A stretch of DNA of 44,960 bases from Cryomorphaceae bacterium (GCA_021298235.1 JAJTDX010000015.1:1-44960), one strand, 5' to 3'; shown: positions 8,423-16,926, numbered from the stretch's first letter. Notes: a model not told the origin generated them from the sequence alone. Numbers and translations: made by a program.

Positions 8423-9879
8423 TGTCTAACCCAATTCGGAAATTACTCGGTCAAACGGCTATTTACGGCCTTTCGAGCATCGTAGGACGTTTGCTCAATT
8501 ATCTGCTTGTTCCACTCTACACTCAGGTTTTTGCGCACCCTTCCCATTACGGTGTTGTTTCTGAACTATACGCATGGGTTGCATTTCTAATCGTATTTCT
8601 GTCTTTTGGCATGGAAACGGCCTTTTTTAGATTTTTGCAAGAATCCGATGACAAGGAAAAGGTTTTTCTAAATGGCTTCCTGACTGTAATTGGAGTTAAT
8701 CTTATTTTCTTCGTCTCTCTGCTCTTCTTTAATCAGCAGATCGCGGATCTCATGTTGTTCTCTGAACATAATGAATACATTATTCTTCTCGGAGCGATTG
8801 TTTGTATTGATGCTATCACGACGCTGCCTTTGGCAAAACTCAGAGCAGATGAACGTGCCTTGCGCTTTGCGTCTATTCAATTCACCTCCATTGGAGTGAA
8901 TATCGCGCTCAATCTTTTCTTGATGCTATATTTATTTGATCCGTTAAGACCGGAGGAAGGAGTGCTTTTTATCCTTTTTGCAAATTTGATCGCATCATTG
9001 GTTAAACCGCTGATGTTGTATAAGGACTTCCTCACCATCCGTCTAAAGTTCGATTTTATCCTTGCCAAAAAGATGCTTTGGTACGCGTTTCCACTTGTTA
9101 TTGCGGGATTTGCAGGTATTATCAATGAAACGCTCGATCGAATTCTTATTAAACATGTCATCTTTGATGCCTCTGACCCCACCTCCCTGATGACTGCAGA
9201 AACACAGGTCGGTATTTACAGTGCTTGTTATAAATTAGCTATGCTCGTGACCATTCTTCTACAAGCCTACCGCTACGCTGCAGAACCCTTCTTTTTCGCT
9301 CAAATGAAATACGAGGAAAAGAACAAGGTGTACATCAAAGTAATGAACTTTTTTGTTGGAATGGTTTGCCTAGTTTTTCTGTTGGTCTCACTCAATATCG
9401 ATATTTTCAAACATTTCATACGAAATGAAGCGTACTGGGACGGATTACCAGTGGTGCCCATCCTTCTGATTGCAAATGTTTTTCTTGGAATTTATTACAA
9501 CCAAAGCATCTGGTACAAGTTAAGCGGTAAAACTAAATTCGGTGCATACATAGCGCTTGGGGGAGCTACACTTACCATCGTCATTAACCTTCTATTCATT
9601 CCTGTGTATGGATTCTATGCAAGTGCATGGGCCACACTTATCGTGTATGGCTTCCAGATGGTTGTCTCCTATTTCCTTGGACAACGCTACTACCCAATTA
9701 AATACAACCTCAAAAAGTTCTTTTTGTATTTTGGGCTCGCGGTAGGTATTTTCATATTTACCCGATGGGTTGCCATTCCCGATCCGTATATTCGGTTGGG
9801 CATCCACAACTTACTGATTCTAGTCTATGTTTTAGTGGTCTATACACTTGAAAAAGCTACTTTTAAAATCAGTGCCTGA
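8422..9879 (+). CDS. MOP-superfamily polysaccharide flippase (Wzx/MurJ-like)
   Basis: 485 residues with about 12-14 predicted membrane helices. It begins NPIRKLLGQTAIYGLSSIVG followed by RLLNYLLVPLYTQVF, a standard opening for oligosaccharide flippases of the MOP exporter superfamily, which move undecaprenyl-linked sugars across the inner membrane. It is preceded by enoyl-CoA hydratase with one-base overlap and followed by dUTPase after 89 bp. In many Bacteroidota a flippase of this type sits just before dut and a sugar nucleotidyltransferase, so this is probably a conserved core gene rather than part of the O-antigen cluster, whose own flippase is at 27319-28737. Substrate not determinable. 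Confidence 0.87.
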   Translation: MSNPIRKLLGQTAIYGLSSIVGRLLNYLLVPLYTQVFAHPSHYGVVSELYAWVAFLIVFLSFGMETAFFRFLQESDDKEKVFLNGFLTVIGVNLIFFVSLLFFNQQIADLMLFSEHNEYIILLGAIVCIDAITTLPLAKLRADERALRFASIQFTSIGVNIALNLFLMLYLFDPLRPEEGVLFILFANLIASLVKPLMLYKDFLTIRLKFDFILAKKMLWYAFPLVIAGFAGIINETLDRILIKHVIFDASDPTSLMTAETQVGIYSACYKLAMLVTILLQAYRYAAEPFFFAQMKYEEKNKVYIKVMNFFVGMVCLVFLLVSLNIDIFKHFIRNEAYWDGLPVVPILLIANVFLGIYYNQSIWYKLSGKTKFGAYIALGGATLTIVINLLFIPVYGFYASAWATLIVYGFQMVVSYFLGQRYYPIKYNLKKFFLYFGLAVGIFIFTRWVAIPDPYIRLGIHNLLILVYVLVVYTLEKATFKISA

Positions 9880-9942
9880 TATTGTTAATTGCTTTGTTGA
9901 TTACTACTCTGACTGCCTCTTATCCTTGGATGGGTAAATGTC

Positions 9943-9950
9943 TATTTTTG
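9943..9950 (+). promoter_or_regulatory. Candidate -7 box for dut
   Basis: TATTTTTG matches TAnnTTTG exactly and ends 18 nt before the ATG at 9969. No convincing TTG lies at the right distance upstream, so only the -7 element is supported. Confidence 0.4.
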
Positions 9951-9968
9951 ATCTAATGTGAATACTTT

Positions 9969-10403
9969 ATGCTGGTAAAAGTCAGAAACACTTCGGGAAA
10001 CTCCTTGCCCAGTTATGAAACCATTTCCTCCGCAGGAATGGATGTTCGTGCCGTATTGAGTGACCAGGTAACATTGAAACCACTTGAGCGGGCGTTAATT
10101 AAAACTGGACTATTTCTGGAAATCCCACAAGGATTCGAATGTCAAGTCAGGCCAAGAAGTGGTTTAGCATTGAAAAAAGGGTTAACCGTATTAAATAGTC
10201 CTGGCACGATCGATGCAGATTATCGGGGTGAGGTGGGGGTTATTCTAATCAACCTATCATCAGAAGAAGTGGTGATAGAAAATGGAGAACGAATAGCACA
10301 ACTTGTCTTCGCAAAGGTGGAACAAGCGCAGTGGGAGGAAACCAATGAATTGAGTGAAACGGAGCGTGGTTCAGGAGGTTTTGGAAGCACTGGAGTTAAT
10401 TGA
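9969..10403 (+). CDS. dut: dUTP diphosphatase
   Basis: 144 residues, the normal length of homotrimeric dUTPases. All conserved motifs are visible: motif 1 SSAGMDVRA (about 20-28), motif 2 [18 protein letters not shown], motif 3 [17 protein letters not shown], motif 4 [11 protein letters not shown] and the C-terminal motif 5 [10 protein letters not shown]. It hydrolyses dUTP to dUMP and pyrophosphate in the cytoplasm, which limits uracil incorporation and supplies dUMP for thymidylate. The start ATG is supported by a TATTTTTG box 18 nt upstream. A 43-bp AT-rich gap separates it from the nucleotidyltransferase gene. Confidence 0.97.
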   Translation: MLVKVRNTSGNSLPSYETISSAGMDVRAVLSDQVTLKPLERALIKTGLFLEIPQGFECQVRPRSGLALKKGLTVLNSPGTIDADYRGEVGVILINLSSEEVVIENGERIAQLVFAKVEQAQWEETNELSETERGSGGFGSTGVN

Positions 10404-10446
10404 ATTCAAAATTAGGGATTTAGAATTACGAATTAAAAACGAAATA

Positions 10447-11457
10447 ATGAAAGTAATTGTACCAATGGCAGGCAGAGGAAGCAGACTTCGACCTCATACC
10501 TTGACCGTTCCCAAACCACTTGTTCCAGTGGGAGGAAAACCCATTGTGCACCGTTTGGTAGAAGATATTGCTGCCGTTTGCTCTGAAAAAATTACTGAAA
10601 TTGGCTTTGTGATTGGAGATTTTGGGAGTGAGGTGGAACAGGAACTTCTTGCAGTGGCAGAAAAGCTAGGTGCAAAAGGTTCAATTCACTACCAGGACAA
10701 ACCCTTAGGAACTGCACATGCAGTGCTATGTGCCAAAGAACTTCTGGACGGACCGGTGGTGGTTGCATTTGCGGATACACTTTTCAAAGCAAATTTTAAG
10801 ATAGACTCATCTGATGAAGGTATCTTGTGGGTAAAGCAAATAGAAGACCCCAGCGCATTCGGGGTGGTAAAGCTTAATGCCCTTGGAGAAATTACAGATT
10901 TTGTTGAAAAACCAAAAGAGTTTGTTTCCGACCTCGCAATGATCGGTATTTATTACTTCAAAGATGGTGCGCGTCTTCGACAAGAGCTTGAATACCTTAT
11001 TGATCACAACGTAATCAAAGGAGGTGAATACCAACTGCCCGATGCCTTACGACGCCTGACGGAGTCAGGATGCAAATTCAAACCAGGAGAAGTGATCGAA
11101 TGGTTGGATTGCGGCAACAAAGAAGTGACGGTCCATACAAATCAACGCGTACTCGAATATGACTATGAAAAGAACAAGGTCATGGTTTCGGAATCGGCGC
11201 AAATCATTGATTCTGTGATTATCCCACCTTGTTACATAGGGGAAGAAGTGGTTATTGAAAATTCTATTGTTGGACCGCACGTTTCACTTGGAAAAGGAAC
11301 GAAAGTTTCCAATACAATCATCAGCAATTCGATCATACAGCAGTCCAGCTCAATTTCTCAAGCAGTTATTACCAATTCGATGATTGGTTCCTACGCCGGA
11401 TTTAAAGGAATGGCACGCGACCTTAGCCTTGGAGATTATTCCACAATTGAAGAATGA
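10447..11457 (+). CDS. Sugar-phosphate nucleotidyltransferase with C-terminal hexapeptide repeats
   Basis: 336 residues from ATG 10447. An upstream in-frame ATG at 10354 lies inside dut and adds 31 residues not seen in the family. The N-terminal catalytic domain has the signature VPMAGRGSRLRPHTLTVPKP (G-x-G-x-R-x-x-P...K-P) then LVPVGGKPI, and later an AFADTLF metal-binding Asp. The last 100 residues show Ile/Val-rich hexapeptide-like repeats (YIGEEVVIENSIVGPHVSLG and following), i.e. a left-handed beta-helix. The family transfers NMP to sugar 1-phosphates (glucose-1-P thymidylyl- or mannose-1-P guanylyltransferases) to make activated sugars for envelope glycans. Specificity is not predictable. 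The stop overlaps the TPR gene by ATGA at 11454-11457, suggesting translational coupling. Confidence 0.9.
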   Translation: MKVIVPMAGRGSRLRPHTLTVPKPLVPVGGKPIVHRLVEDIAAVCSEKITEIGFVIGDFGSEVEQELLAVAEKLGAKGSIHYQDKPLGTAHAVLCAKELLDGPVVVAFADTLFKANFKIDSSDEGILWVKQIEDPSAFGVVKLNALGEITDFVEKPKEFVSDLAMIGIYYFKDGARLRQELEYLIDHNVIKGGEYQLPDALRRLTESGCKFKPGEVIEWLDCGNKEVTVHTNQRVLEYDYEKNKVMVSESAQIIDSVIIPPCYIGEEVVIENSIVGPHVSLGKGTKVSNTIISNSIIQQSSSISQAVITNSMIGSYAGFKGMARDLSLGDYSTIEE

Positions 11458-13166
11458 TTCTACGTTTCACACTAGCGATTCTTTTAACAGTTTATCTGTT
11501 CAGCTCCTGTTCTTCAAGCCGAAAAGCAAGCTCAGCGGTTTTTTCTACTGCAGAATTTCCATTCATTGAAGCATTTCATGAAGGAAATCGATATAAGTTG
11601 AGAGGACAATATGACGAGGCCATTGCATCCTTTGAAAAATGTCTGACATACAAAACCGATCAAGATGCTGTATACTATGTGCTGTCAGAATTGTATCTAT
11701 TAAAAAATCAAGCACAACGTTCGGCTGAATGTATCAAGAAAGCCGCAGAGTTAGATCCAAAAAACAAGTGGTATGTTCAGGAACTTGCATACATGTATTT
11801 CGATCAAAAAAATTATCCGGAAGCTATCCGGAATTTTGAAAAACTAGTAAAGCTGGAACCGCAGAATATCGAATGGCTCTATGGTTACGCTGAAAGTTTA
11901 TCCAAAGGCGGTAAGACCGGTGATGCCATCAAGGCACTGGACAGAATGGAGAATGAACTTGGCGTTCAACCCGAGCTTTCCATACAAAAGTTTAAGCTCT
12001 ACATCGATTCCCGTCAAGAGTCCAAAGCCATCGAAGAGGTTCAGAAAGCCCTCAAGGTGTATCCTGAAAACACTCAACTTCTGGGTACACTGATCGATCA
12101 TTATTTTCAAACACGGCAAGAAGCAAAAGCAATCGGTTTATTGGAACAACTAATCAGCTCGGATCCTGAAAATGGCCGAGCACACCTTGCATTGGCAGAT
12201 GTCTATCGCCAGCAGGGAAAAATGAAAGAAGCTTTGAATGAACTCATAAAAGCATTTAGAAGCGAGGAGGTTGACCTTGACACTAAAATGAAAATACTCA
12301 TCAGCTTTCAGGAATTAAACTACAAAATCGAACCTGAAATGTATGAGTTGGTAGACATCATGGTTTCCATGTATCCTTTTGAAGCAAAAGCTCATTCAAT
12401 TCATGGAGATTATTTGAATACCGCCGGAAAAACCAAAGAAGCGCTCGAGGCATACAAGGAAGCATTGAAATACGACAAAGACCAGTATCCCATTTGGAAA
12501 CAAGTCCTGATTATGGAGTACGAAGCGACAGATTTCAAAGCGCTTTATGAAGACAGTCGCTCGTGCCTGGAATACTTCCCAACCATACCCACAGTGTATT
12601 TACTTCATGGATTAGCGGCTAATCAAACGAAAAACTTCGCCATAGCACTTGAAACACTTAATACGGGGAAAGACCTCATCATCAATGATGTTGCGCTTGA
12701 AGCAGAAATGTACGGACAAATCGGTGAAGCATATTTTGGTTTAGCAAAAATTGACGAAGGAAAGGAAAATTTTGATAAAGCATTGAAGCTCGATCCTGAG
12801 AGTTTATTGCTCAAAAACAATTATGCCTACCAGCTTGCCAATTCAAAAACAGATTTGGATGTGGCAGAAAAAATGATCGATGATGTTTTGAAAAAAGAAA
12901 GCAGATCAGGTCAATTTCTCGATACAAAAGGGTGGGTACTCTTTCAAAAAGGAAAATACAATGATGCCGTTCGGATTCTGGAGGACGCTTATCACATTCA
13001 GCCTTCTGACAAATACATTACAGAACATCTGGGAGACGCACACGCAAAAAATGGCAATATACCCTCGGCACTCGAATTCTGGAAACGTGCGCTTGAGCTA
13101 GGATCAGAAAATAAGATCCTGAAGAAAAAAATTGAAAAAAAGGAATACTATGACCCGATCTATTAA
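11454..13166 (+). CDS. TPR-repeat lipoprotein
   Basis: 570 residues. The N-terminus MILRFTLAILLTVYLFSSCS has a hydrophobic core and a lipobox-like LFSSC with the likely acylated Cys at 19, so it is probably a membrane-anchored periplasmic lipoprotein. The rest is a run of tetratricopeptide repeats, for example RGQYDEAIASFEKCLTYK, KNYPEAIRNFEKLVKLEPQN and KIDEGKENFDKALKLDPES, with characteristic W/L-G-Y-A-P positions. TPR proteins act as protein-interaction scaffolds. It overlaps the nucleotidyltransferase by 4 nt upstream and the DUF4292 lipoprotein by 17 nt downstream, so these genes are very likely one operon. This order (nucleotidyltransferase, TPR, DUF4292, EnvC-like) is one I recall as common in Flavobacteriia. 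Confidence 0.9.
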   Translation: MILRFTLAILLTVYLFSSCSSSRKASSAVFSTAEFPFIEAFHEGNRYKLRGQYDEAIASFEKCLTYKTDQDAVYYVLSELYLLKNQAQRSAECIKKAAELDPKNKWYVQELAYMYFDQKNYPEAIRNFEKLVKLEPQNIEWLYGYAESLSKGGKTGDAIKALDRMENELGVQPELSIQKFKLYIDSRQESKAIEEVQKALKVYPENTQLLGTLIDHYFQTRQEAKAIGLLEQLISSDPENGRAHLALADVYRQQGKMKEALNELIKAFRSEEVDLDTKMKILISFQELNYKIEPEMYELVDIMVSMYPFEAKAHSIHGDYLNTAGKTKEALEAYKEALKYDKDQYPIWKQVLIMEYEATDFKALYEDSRSCLEYFPTIPTVYLLHGLAANQTKNFAIALETLNTGKDLIINDVALEAEMYGQIGEAYFGLAKIDEGKENFDKALKLDPESLLLKNNYAYQLANSKTDLDVAEKMIDDVLKKESRSGQFLDTKGWVLFQKGKYNDAVRILEDAYHIQPSDKYITEHLGDAHAKNGNIPSALEFWKRALELGSENKILKKKIEKKEYYDPIY

Positions 13167-13962
13167 TGTTTTATTGTTGGCCGGTGTATTCCTGCTGTCC
13201 TGCGCAAAAAAAATGACCGAGACAGAGCGCGTGAAACTACCCCGAAAAAAAACCCCTGAGCTTGTGATGGTCATGGACAGCCTGTCACACAAAAAACCAT
13301 CATTTTTTTATACGAAAATTGCGACAGAGTTTTCAGATACGAATAGAAATCTGAACTTTAAAACATCCGTGCGTATGGTGTGTGACAGTGCTATCAACAC
13401 ACTGATTACTTATGCCAATATTCCAGTTGTCAACGCCATGATCACGAACGATTCAGTGACGATTGTCAATAAAAGGGACAAATGTTACATTAAGCAAAGT
13501 CTGGGGTTTATTAAAGAAAATTTCGGCGTGGATTTTAATTACCGCAACCTTGAGGAGCTCGTTTTGGGCATGCCGTTAGATTATGATACGACGCAAAAGT
13601 ACTTCCAGATTCATGATCCAGATACTTACACCGTATCATCTCATAAAAAACGAGATATCAAACGAATTGATCGCTTAGATCGAGGTCCAAAAGAAGACGT
13701 GATCATCAAGTATTTCCTAACAGACTCACTCAATTCTCTCAAAGGTATGCACATTGAAAGTCCGTCTGATTCTACCACAATTCAGGTAGATTATTTGAGT
13801 CGCGAAAACCAGAAAGGATTTGAGATCCCAAAAGATGTTTACATCATTATAACCTCTCCGAGAAATCAGATTCGCATCACAATGACCTATAATAAGATCG
13901 AAATTGATGAACCACAACCTTTACCCTTTGTAATCCCTGAAGGCTATGAATCCTGCGAATAA
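13150..13962 (+). CDS. DUF4292-like lipoprotein
   Basis: 270 residues from ATG 13150; an earlier TTG-type start at 13132 would lie deeper inside the TPR gene and spoil the signal sequence. MTRSINVLLLAGVFLLSCAKK is a lipoprotein signal with lipobox LLSC. The mature part has a ser/thr-rich beta-strand pattern (NLNFKTSVRMVCDSAINTLI, VTIVNKRDKCYIKQSLGFI, FGVDFNYRNLEELVLGMP) of the LolA/LolB-like fold type that DUF4292 resembles. The protein is probably periplasmic and outer-membrane associated; its role is unknown. It sits between a TPR lipoprotein and an EnvC-like protein, overlapping both by 17 nt, which points to a shared job in envelope assembly. The family call rests on context and pattern. 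Confidence 0.75.
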   Translation: MTRSINVLLLAGVFLLSCAKKMTETERVKLPRKKTPELVMVMDSLSHKKPSFFYTKIATEFSDTNRNLNFKTSVRMVCDSAINTLITYANIPVVNAMITNDSVTIVNKRDKCYIKQSLGFIKENFGVDFNYRNLEELVLGMPLDYDTTQKYFQIHDPDTYTVSSHKKRDIKRIDRLDRGPKEDVIIKYFLTDSLNSLKGMHIESPSDSTTIQVDYLSRENQKGFEIPKDVYIIITSPRNQIRITMTYNKIEIDEPQPLPFVIPEGYESCE

Positions 13963-15277
13963 AATCCTTGCTTTTTTATTGGTACTGTTGCCTGTCCTGC
14001 CGGTAGTCGCTCAGACAAGTGATAAATTGAAAAAGGAGCAACAACGGCTGGAAAAGAAAATTTCAAACACGAAGAATTTACTCAAAAAGACTAAGACCAG
14101 TACTGTTGCGACCCTCAATACTCTCAAGGTCATTGACAATCAAATAAAGTTCAGAGAGGAATTGGTATATAATTATGACAACCAGGTTCGGACAGCCGAA
14201 ATAAGGATCACAGAGAAGAACCGCGAAATCCGAAACCTATCCGAGCGTATTGAAAAGCTAAAGAAACAATATAAGAAACTGCTGCTTTATGCATACAAAC
14301 ATCGCAGTAACTATGGAAAAATGATGTTTATCTTTTCGGCGGGTGACTACAACGAGGCCAGAAAACGCAGTATGTACCTTGAAAAGATCGCGGACCTTCA
14401 GAAAAAGCAATTCAACATCATCCGGCAACATCAGCATTTACTCGGGAAACAAATCACGGAGATGAGTGCGGACCGAAATTTAAAAGCAGAAATACTCGAA
14501 CAGAAAAAACAAGAGAAAGTCACGATTGAGAAAGACAAGAAAAAACAAGAGGAAATTTACAACAAGTTCCGAAAAGAGGAAGGAAAACTTCTTACTCAGC
14601 TTAAAGACGACGAGCGTAAAAAGGAGGTTCTGAAGCAACAGATCAGTGCTGCCATCAAAAAGGAAATCGCCTTAGCAGAAGAAAAAAAGAGGAAAGCTGA
14701 GGCGGCTGCAGCTGCGGCAAAGAAAAAAGCCGAAGCAGAAAAACAAAATTCAAGTTCAAGCACGAAAGAAACAACTGTCAAAACAACTCCGAAATCAGAA
14801 ACAACAACAGAGAAAAAAGAAACGGTTTTTACCGAAACCAAAGAGTCGGCAGCCTTGAGCAAAAGCTTTGAAGGGAACAAAGGGAAATTGCCCTGGCCGG
14901 TAGACAAAGGTTCGGTAACCGAAGGCTACGGCCGAAATGCGCATCCAACACTTGACAACGTTTATACAAACAACAACGGAATTGACATCACAACACCGAA
15001 AGGGGCCTCTGTTAGAGCGGTATTTGACGGAGAAGTGACCAGCATTCTAAATATTCCCGGAGCAGGAAAAGTGGTCATTATCAAGCATGGCAATTACCGG
15101 ACGGTGTACAGTAACCTGCAGGAAACCTTTGTCAAAACAGGTTCAAAAGTTTCCACGAAACAATCGATTGGTACTTTACTCATCAAAGACGGCGAAAGCA
15201 TTGTACATTTTGAGATCCATCAAGTAGTTGGCTCGAGTGTTCAGACCCTAAATCCTTCATTGTGGGTAACTAAATAA
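13946..15277 (+). CDS. EnvC-like murein hydrolase activator (degenerate LytM/M23)
   Basis: 443 residues. The signal peptide is MNPANKILAFLLVLLPVLPV followed by VAQ. A long coiled coil (about 25-250) is rich in Lys/Glu/Gln, with heptads such as LEKKISNTKNLLKKTKT. A low-complexity Lys/Ala/Glu then Ser/Thr/Lys linker (about 225-295) precedes a C-terminal LytM/M23 domain (about 310-443): LPWPVDKGSVTEGYGRN, NNNGIDITTPKGASVRAVFDG, VVIIKHGNYRTVYSNL and IVHFEIH. Active M23 enzymes use a His in the H-x(2)-GIDI position and an H-x-H pair before FE. Here these are Asn and I-V-H, so at least two zinc or catalytic ligands are absent. This matches EnvC/NlpD-type proteins, which activate amidases at division instead of cutting peptidoglycan themselves. 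It overlaps DUF4292 by 17 nt. Confidence 0.88.
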   Translation: MNPANKILAFLLVLLPVLPVVAQTSDKLKKEQQRLEKKISNTKNLLKKTKTSTVATLNTLKVIDNQIKFREELVYNYDNQVRTAEIRITEKNREIRNLSERIEKLKKQYKKLLLYAYKHRSNYGKMMFIFSAGDYNEARKRSMYLEKIADLQKKQFNIIRQHQHLLGKQITEMSADRNLKAEILEQKKQEKVTIEKDKKKQEEIYNKFRKEEGKLLTQLKDDERKKEVLKQQISAAIKKEIALAEEKKRKAEAAAAAAKKKAEAEKQNSSSSTKETTVKTTPKSETTTEKKETVFTETKESAALSKSFEGNKGKLPWPVDKGSVTEGYGRNAHPTLDNVYTNNNGIDITTPKGASVRAVFDGEVTSILNIPGAGKVVIIKHGNYRTVYSNLQETFVKTGSKVSTKQSIGTLLIKDGESIVHFEIHQVVGSSVQTLNPSLWVTK

Positions 15278-15299
15278 CGAACTTCTGTATACCCATTTT

Positions 15300-15806
15300 A
15301 TGAATAATCTGGTCTTCAGAAAAGCGTTAACAGAGGATGCCCCTATTATCTGGGGGATCTTGCAAGGAGCTATTGCCAGAAGGAAGGCTGATGGCAGCAA
15401 CCAATGGCAGGACGGCTATCCCAATCCTGCTGTAATTGCCAAGGACATTGAGTCTGGATCGGGATACGTGCTTACACAAGGAGAAGAAGTGATTGCTTAC
15501 GTAGCCATACTTATCAATCAAGAACCCGAATACGCCAGGCTCCGCGGAACATGGCTTACCAATGGAGATTTTGTTGTTTTTCACCGCGTAGCTGTGGCTG
15601 AGGCTCAGCTAGGAACAGGACTTGCTCAAACTATCTTTCATTTCATTGAAGAATTTGCCAAAATACATGGTATTTCCAGTATCAAAGCCGATACAAATTT
15701 TGACAACCTACCAATGCTGAGAATTTTCGAGAAAATGGGTTACCAATATTGCGGAGAAGTCACTTTTCGTGGAACGCCGAGACGCGCCTATGAAAAGGTG
15801 ATCTGA
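15300..15806 (+). CDS. GNAT-family N-acetyltransferase
   Basis: 168 residues. It starts FRKALTEDAPIIWGILQGAI, a typical GNAT N-terminus, with an acetyl-CoA binding region VVFHRVAVAEAQLGTGLAQ (motif A, with Q/R-x-x-G-x-G/A replaced here by Q-L-G-T-G-L) and a C-terminal NLPMLRIFEKMGYQYCGEV strand-helix-strand. It should transfer an acetyl group from acetyl-CoA to an amine; the acceptor is unknown. It begins 22 bp after the EnvC-like gene and ends convergently 5 bp from the DUF4846 gene. It is close to the GNAT genes I recall adjacent to this cluster in related genomes. Confidence 0.85.
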   Translation: MNNLVFRKALTEDAPIIWGILQGAIARRKADGSNQWQDGYPNPAVIAKDIESGSGYVLTQGEEVIAYVAILINQEPEYARLRGTWLTNGDFVVFHRVAVAEAQLGTGLAQTIFHFIEEFAKIHGISSIKADTNFDNLPMLRIFEKMGYQYCGEVTFRGTPRRAYEKVI

Positions 15807-15811
15807 GCGCC

Positions 15812-16624
15812 TCACTTGAATCGTCTGAGGTCGGTTGAGTTGAATTCCCATTCTGGAGTGATGATCCTTCCGTCCTTGGCCTCATACCACGGAGAAAATT
15901 CAGGATATTCCGGATTAATCAAGAGATGTGTTTCCTGAGCGGGCATATAGCTCTGGGCAAGTAGAAAGTACTTTTTTCCCTCTGTGTTCACCGCAACATC
16001 CATCACAGTAACCGCATGCCCATACGGATTGCCCGACTGTACGAAAACATCTCCGGGTTGAATTTCCCTAATATGTTGCACTGGCTGCAATTGATTCTTC
16101 AAAGAGCTGGTATTGGCACCATTGAAAACATAACGCATGTATTTTCTAAAGGCTACATACGAACGCTCAGAGGTATATGAAGTCAATGAATGTGGTTTGT
16201 TATCTGAGACAAAATTGAAGCTGATCTTGTCGAATGCGCCAATACCAAAGAGGTATTCACCCCTAAATCGCATCACCGCGTCAGCGCATTGTTGAAGGTT
16301 CAATGGGTCAAGCTCCTGATCAATCACACCACATGACATCCATTGTGAAGGTTTCGGATTTCCGTTCCACAACATTACCGGATGAGAAAAATTCTTGAGT
16401 TTCAAAGAACGGAGGTAAGCGCCATAAGACAAACTATCGACCTTCACCCGTTCAAATCCTTCAGGACACAGGTATCTGGTTTCCAAGGTGAGTGCATTTG
16501 TATCGATATGTGATTTGACAATGACTGAATCCTTTTCCATTTTTTCCGGTCGAACATCAGAAACATTTTCACCTGATCTAGAACAAGAAATACAGGCAAA
16601 AAGAAGAACGTAAACTATTTTCAT
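15812..16624 (-). CDS. DUF4846 domain-containing lipoprotein
   Basis: 270 residues. MKIVYVLLFACISCSRSGE has a short hydrophobic stretch and lipobox-like ACISC, so it is probably a lipoprotein. The conserved core is LCPEGFERVKVDSLSYGAYL, then HPVMLWNGNPKP, then LNLQQCADAVMRFRGEYLF. The last motif (LQQCADAVMRxRAEYL) is the clearest mark of DUF4846. Further on, GDVFVQSGNPYGHAVTVMDV recalls a papain-like NlpC/P60-type fold with a possible His, which is my own reading and uncertain. Substrate unknown. The gene is transcribed away from the tRNA-Arg, 74 bp apart. Confidence 0.8.
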   Translation of the reverse strand: MKIVYVLLFACISCSRSGENVSDVRPEKMEKDSVIVKSHIDTNALTLETRYLCPEGFERVKVDSLSYGAYLRSLKLKNFSHPVMLWNGNPKPSQWMSCGVIDQELDPLNLQQCADAVMRFRGEYLFGIGAFDKISFNFVSDNKPHSLTSYTSERSYVAFRKYMRYVFNGANTSSLKNQLQPVQHIREIQPGDVFVQSGNPYGHAVTVMDVAVNTEGKKYFLLAQSYMPAQETHLLINPEYPEFSPWYEAKDGRIITPEWEFNSTDLRRFK

Positions 16625-16698
16625 ACGAAGAATTTAGCAACAGAATTCAGAAAGCAGAAAAAGTAACACAAGTGTTTAATCATTAAATTTGCTCCCTC

Positions 16699-16770
16699 GG
16701 TTCCATAGTTCAAGGGATAGAATAGAAGTTTCCTAAACTTTAGATACAGGTTCGAGTCCTGTTGGGACCA
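16699..16770 (+). tRNA. tRNA-Arg(CCT)
   Basis: A 72-nt cloverleaf. Acceptor GGTTCCA (16699-16705) pairs with TGGGACC (16763-16769), with one T-G wobble at the fourth pair, and the discriminator base is A16770. D arm GTTC/GAAT; anticodon arm GAAGT-TTCCTAA-ACTTT with anticodon CCT (reads AGG, Arg); T arm ACAGG-TTCGAGT-CCTGT. CCA is not encoded. The 3' end runs straight into a 155-bp repeat, and a second 3' end lies 170 bp downstream. Confidence 0.93.
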
Positions 16771-16771
16771 C
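16757..16771 (+). other. Proximal copy of tRNA 3'-end attachment-like repeat
   Basis: TCCTGTTGGGACCAC here and TCCTGTTGGAACCAC at 16927-16941 match at 14 of 15 bases, exactly 170 bp apart. The single difference falls in the acceptor stem. The pair brackets the 155-bp repeat copy 1, as attL/attR sites of an element integrated in a tRNA gene would. Confidence 0.55.
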
Positions 16772-16922
16772 TCTGATAAAAGCACTGTCCGAAGGATGGT
16801 GTTTTTTCGTTTGGACGAGATGAGTGCTTGCACTTAATCGAGTAAAAATGGAAAAATCTCCTCCGAACGCAGTGAGGAATGCTTTTATCCACTGCACGTT
16901 ATGACAAAGGTCCATGCGCGGC
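16768..16922 (+). repeat. 155-bp direct repeat, copy 1 (behind tRNA-Arg)
   Basis: It starts CCACTCTGATAAAAGCACTG and ends GTCCATGCGCGGC. It is the same length as copy 2 (18263-18417) and differs at 3 positions by my alignment (two near 16795-16796, one near 16810). Inside are a terminator-like hairpin (16783-16807), a 10-bp inverted repeat GATAAAAGCA/TGCTTTTATC near the two ends, and a small palindrome AGTGCTTGCACT. No credible protein is encoded; the minus-strand open frame is an accident of composition. Confidence 0.93.
16783..16807 (+). terminator. Rho-independent terminator for tRNA-Arg, inside repeat copy 1
   Basis: CACTGTCC, loop GAA, GGATGGTG, then TTTTTT. Eight pairs form if two G-T wobbles are allowed. 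It lies 13 nt after the tRNA 3' end, so it probably ends the tRNA transcript. In repeat copy 2 two of the three sequence differences fall on the 3' arm of this stem and break pairs. Confidence 0.65.
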
Positions 16923-16926
16923 ATAT

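Noticed and set aside
14690..14830. Lys/Ala/Glu and Ser/Thr/Lys low-complexity segment in the EnvC-like gene as a repeat element
   Set aside because: It is an ordinary linker between coiled coil and LytM domain, in frame and typical of the family.
16733..16924. Minus-strand 63-codon frame through the tRNA and repeat copy 1 (ends PTGLEPVSKV)
   Set aside because: It includes antisense tRNA, and its twin in copy 2 diverges at the repeat edge. The conserved text reflects the repeated DNA, not a protein; such antisense frames are commonly over-annotated near tRNAs.
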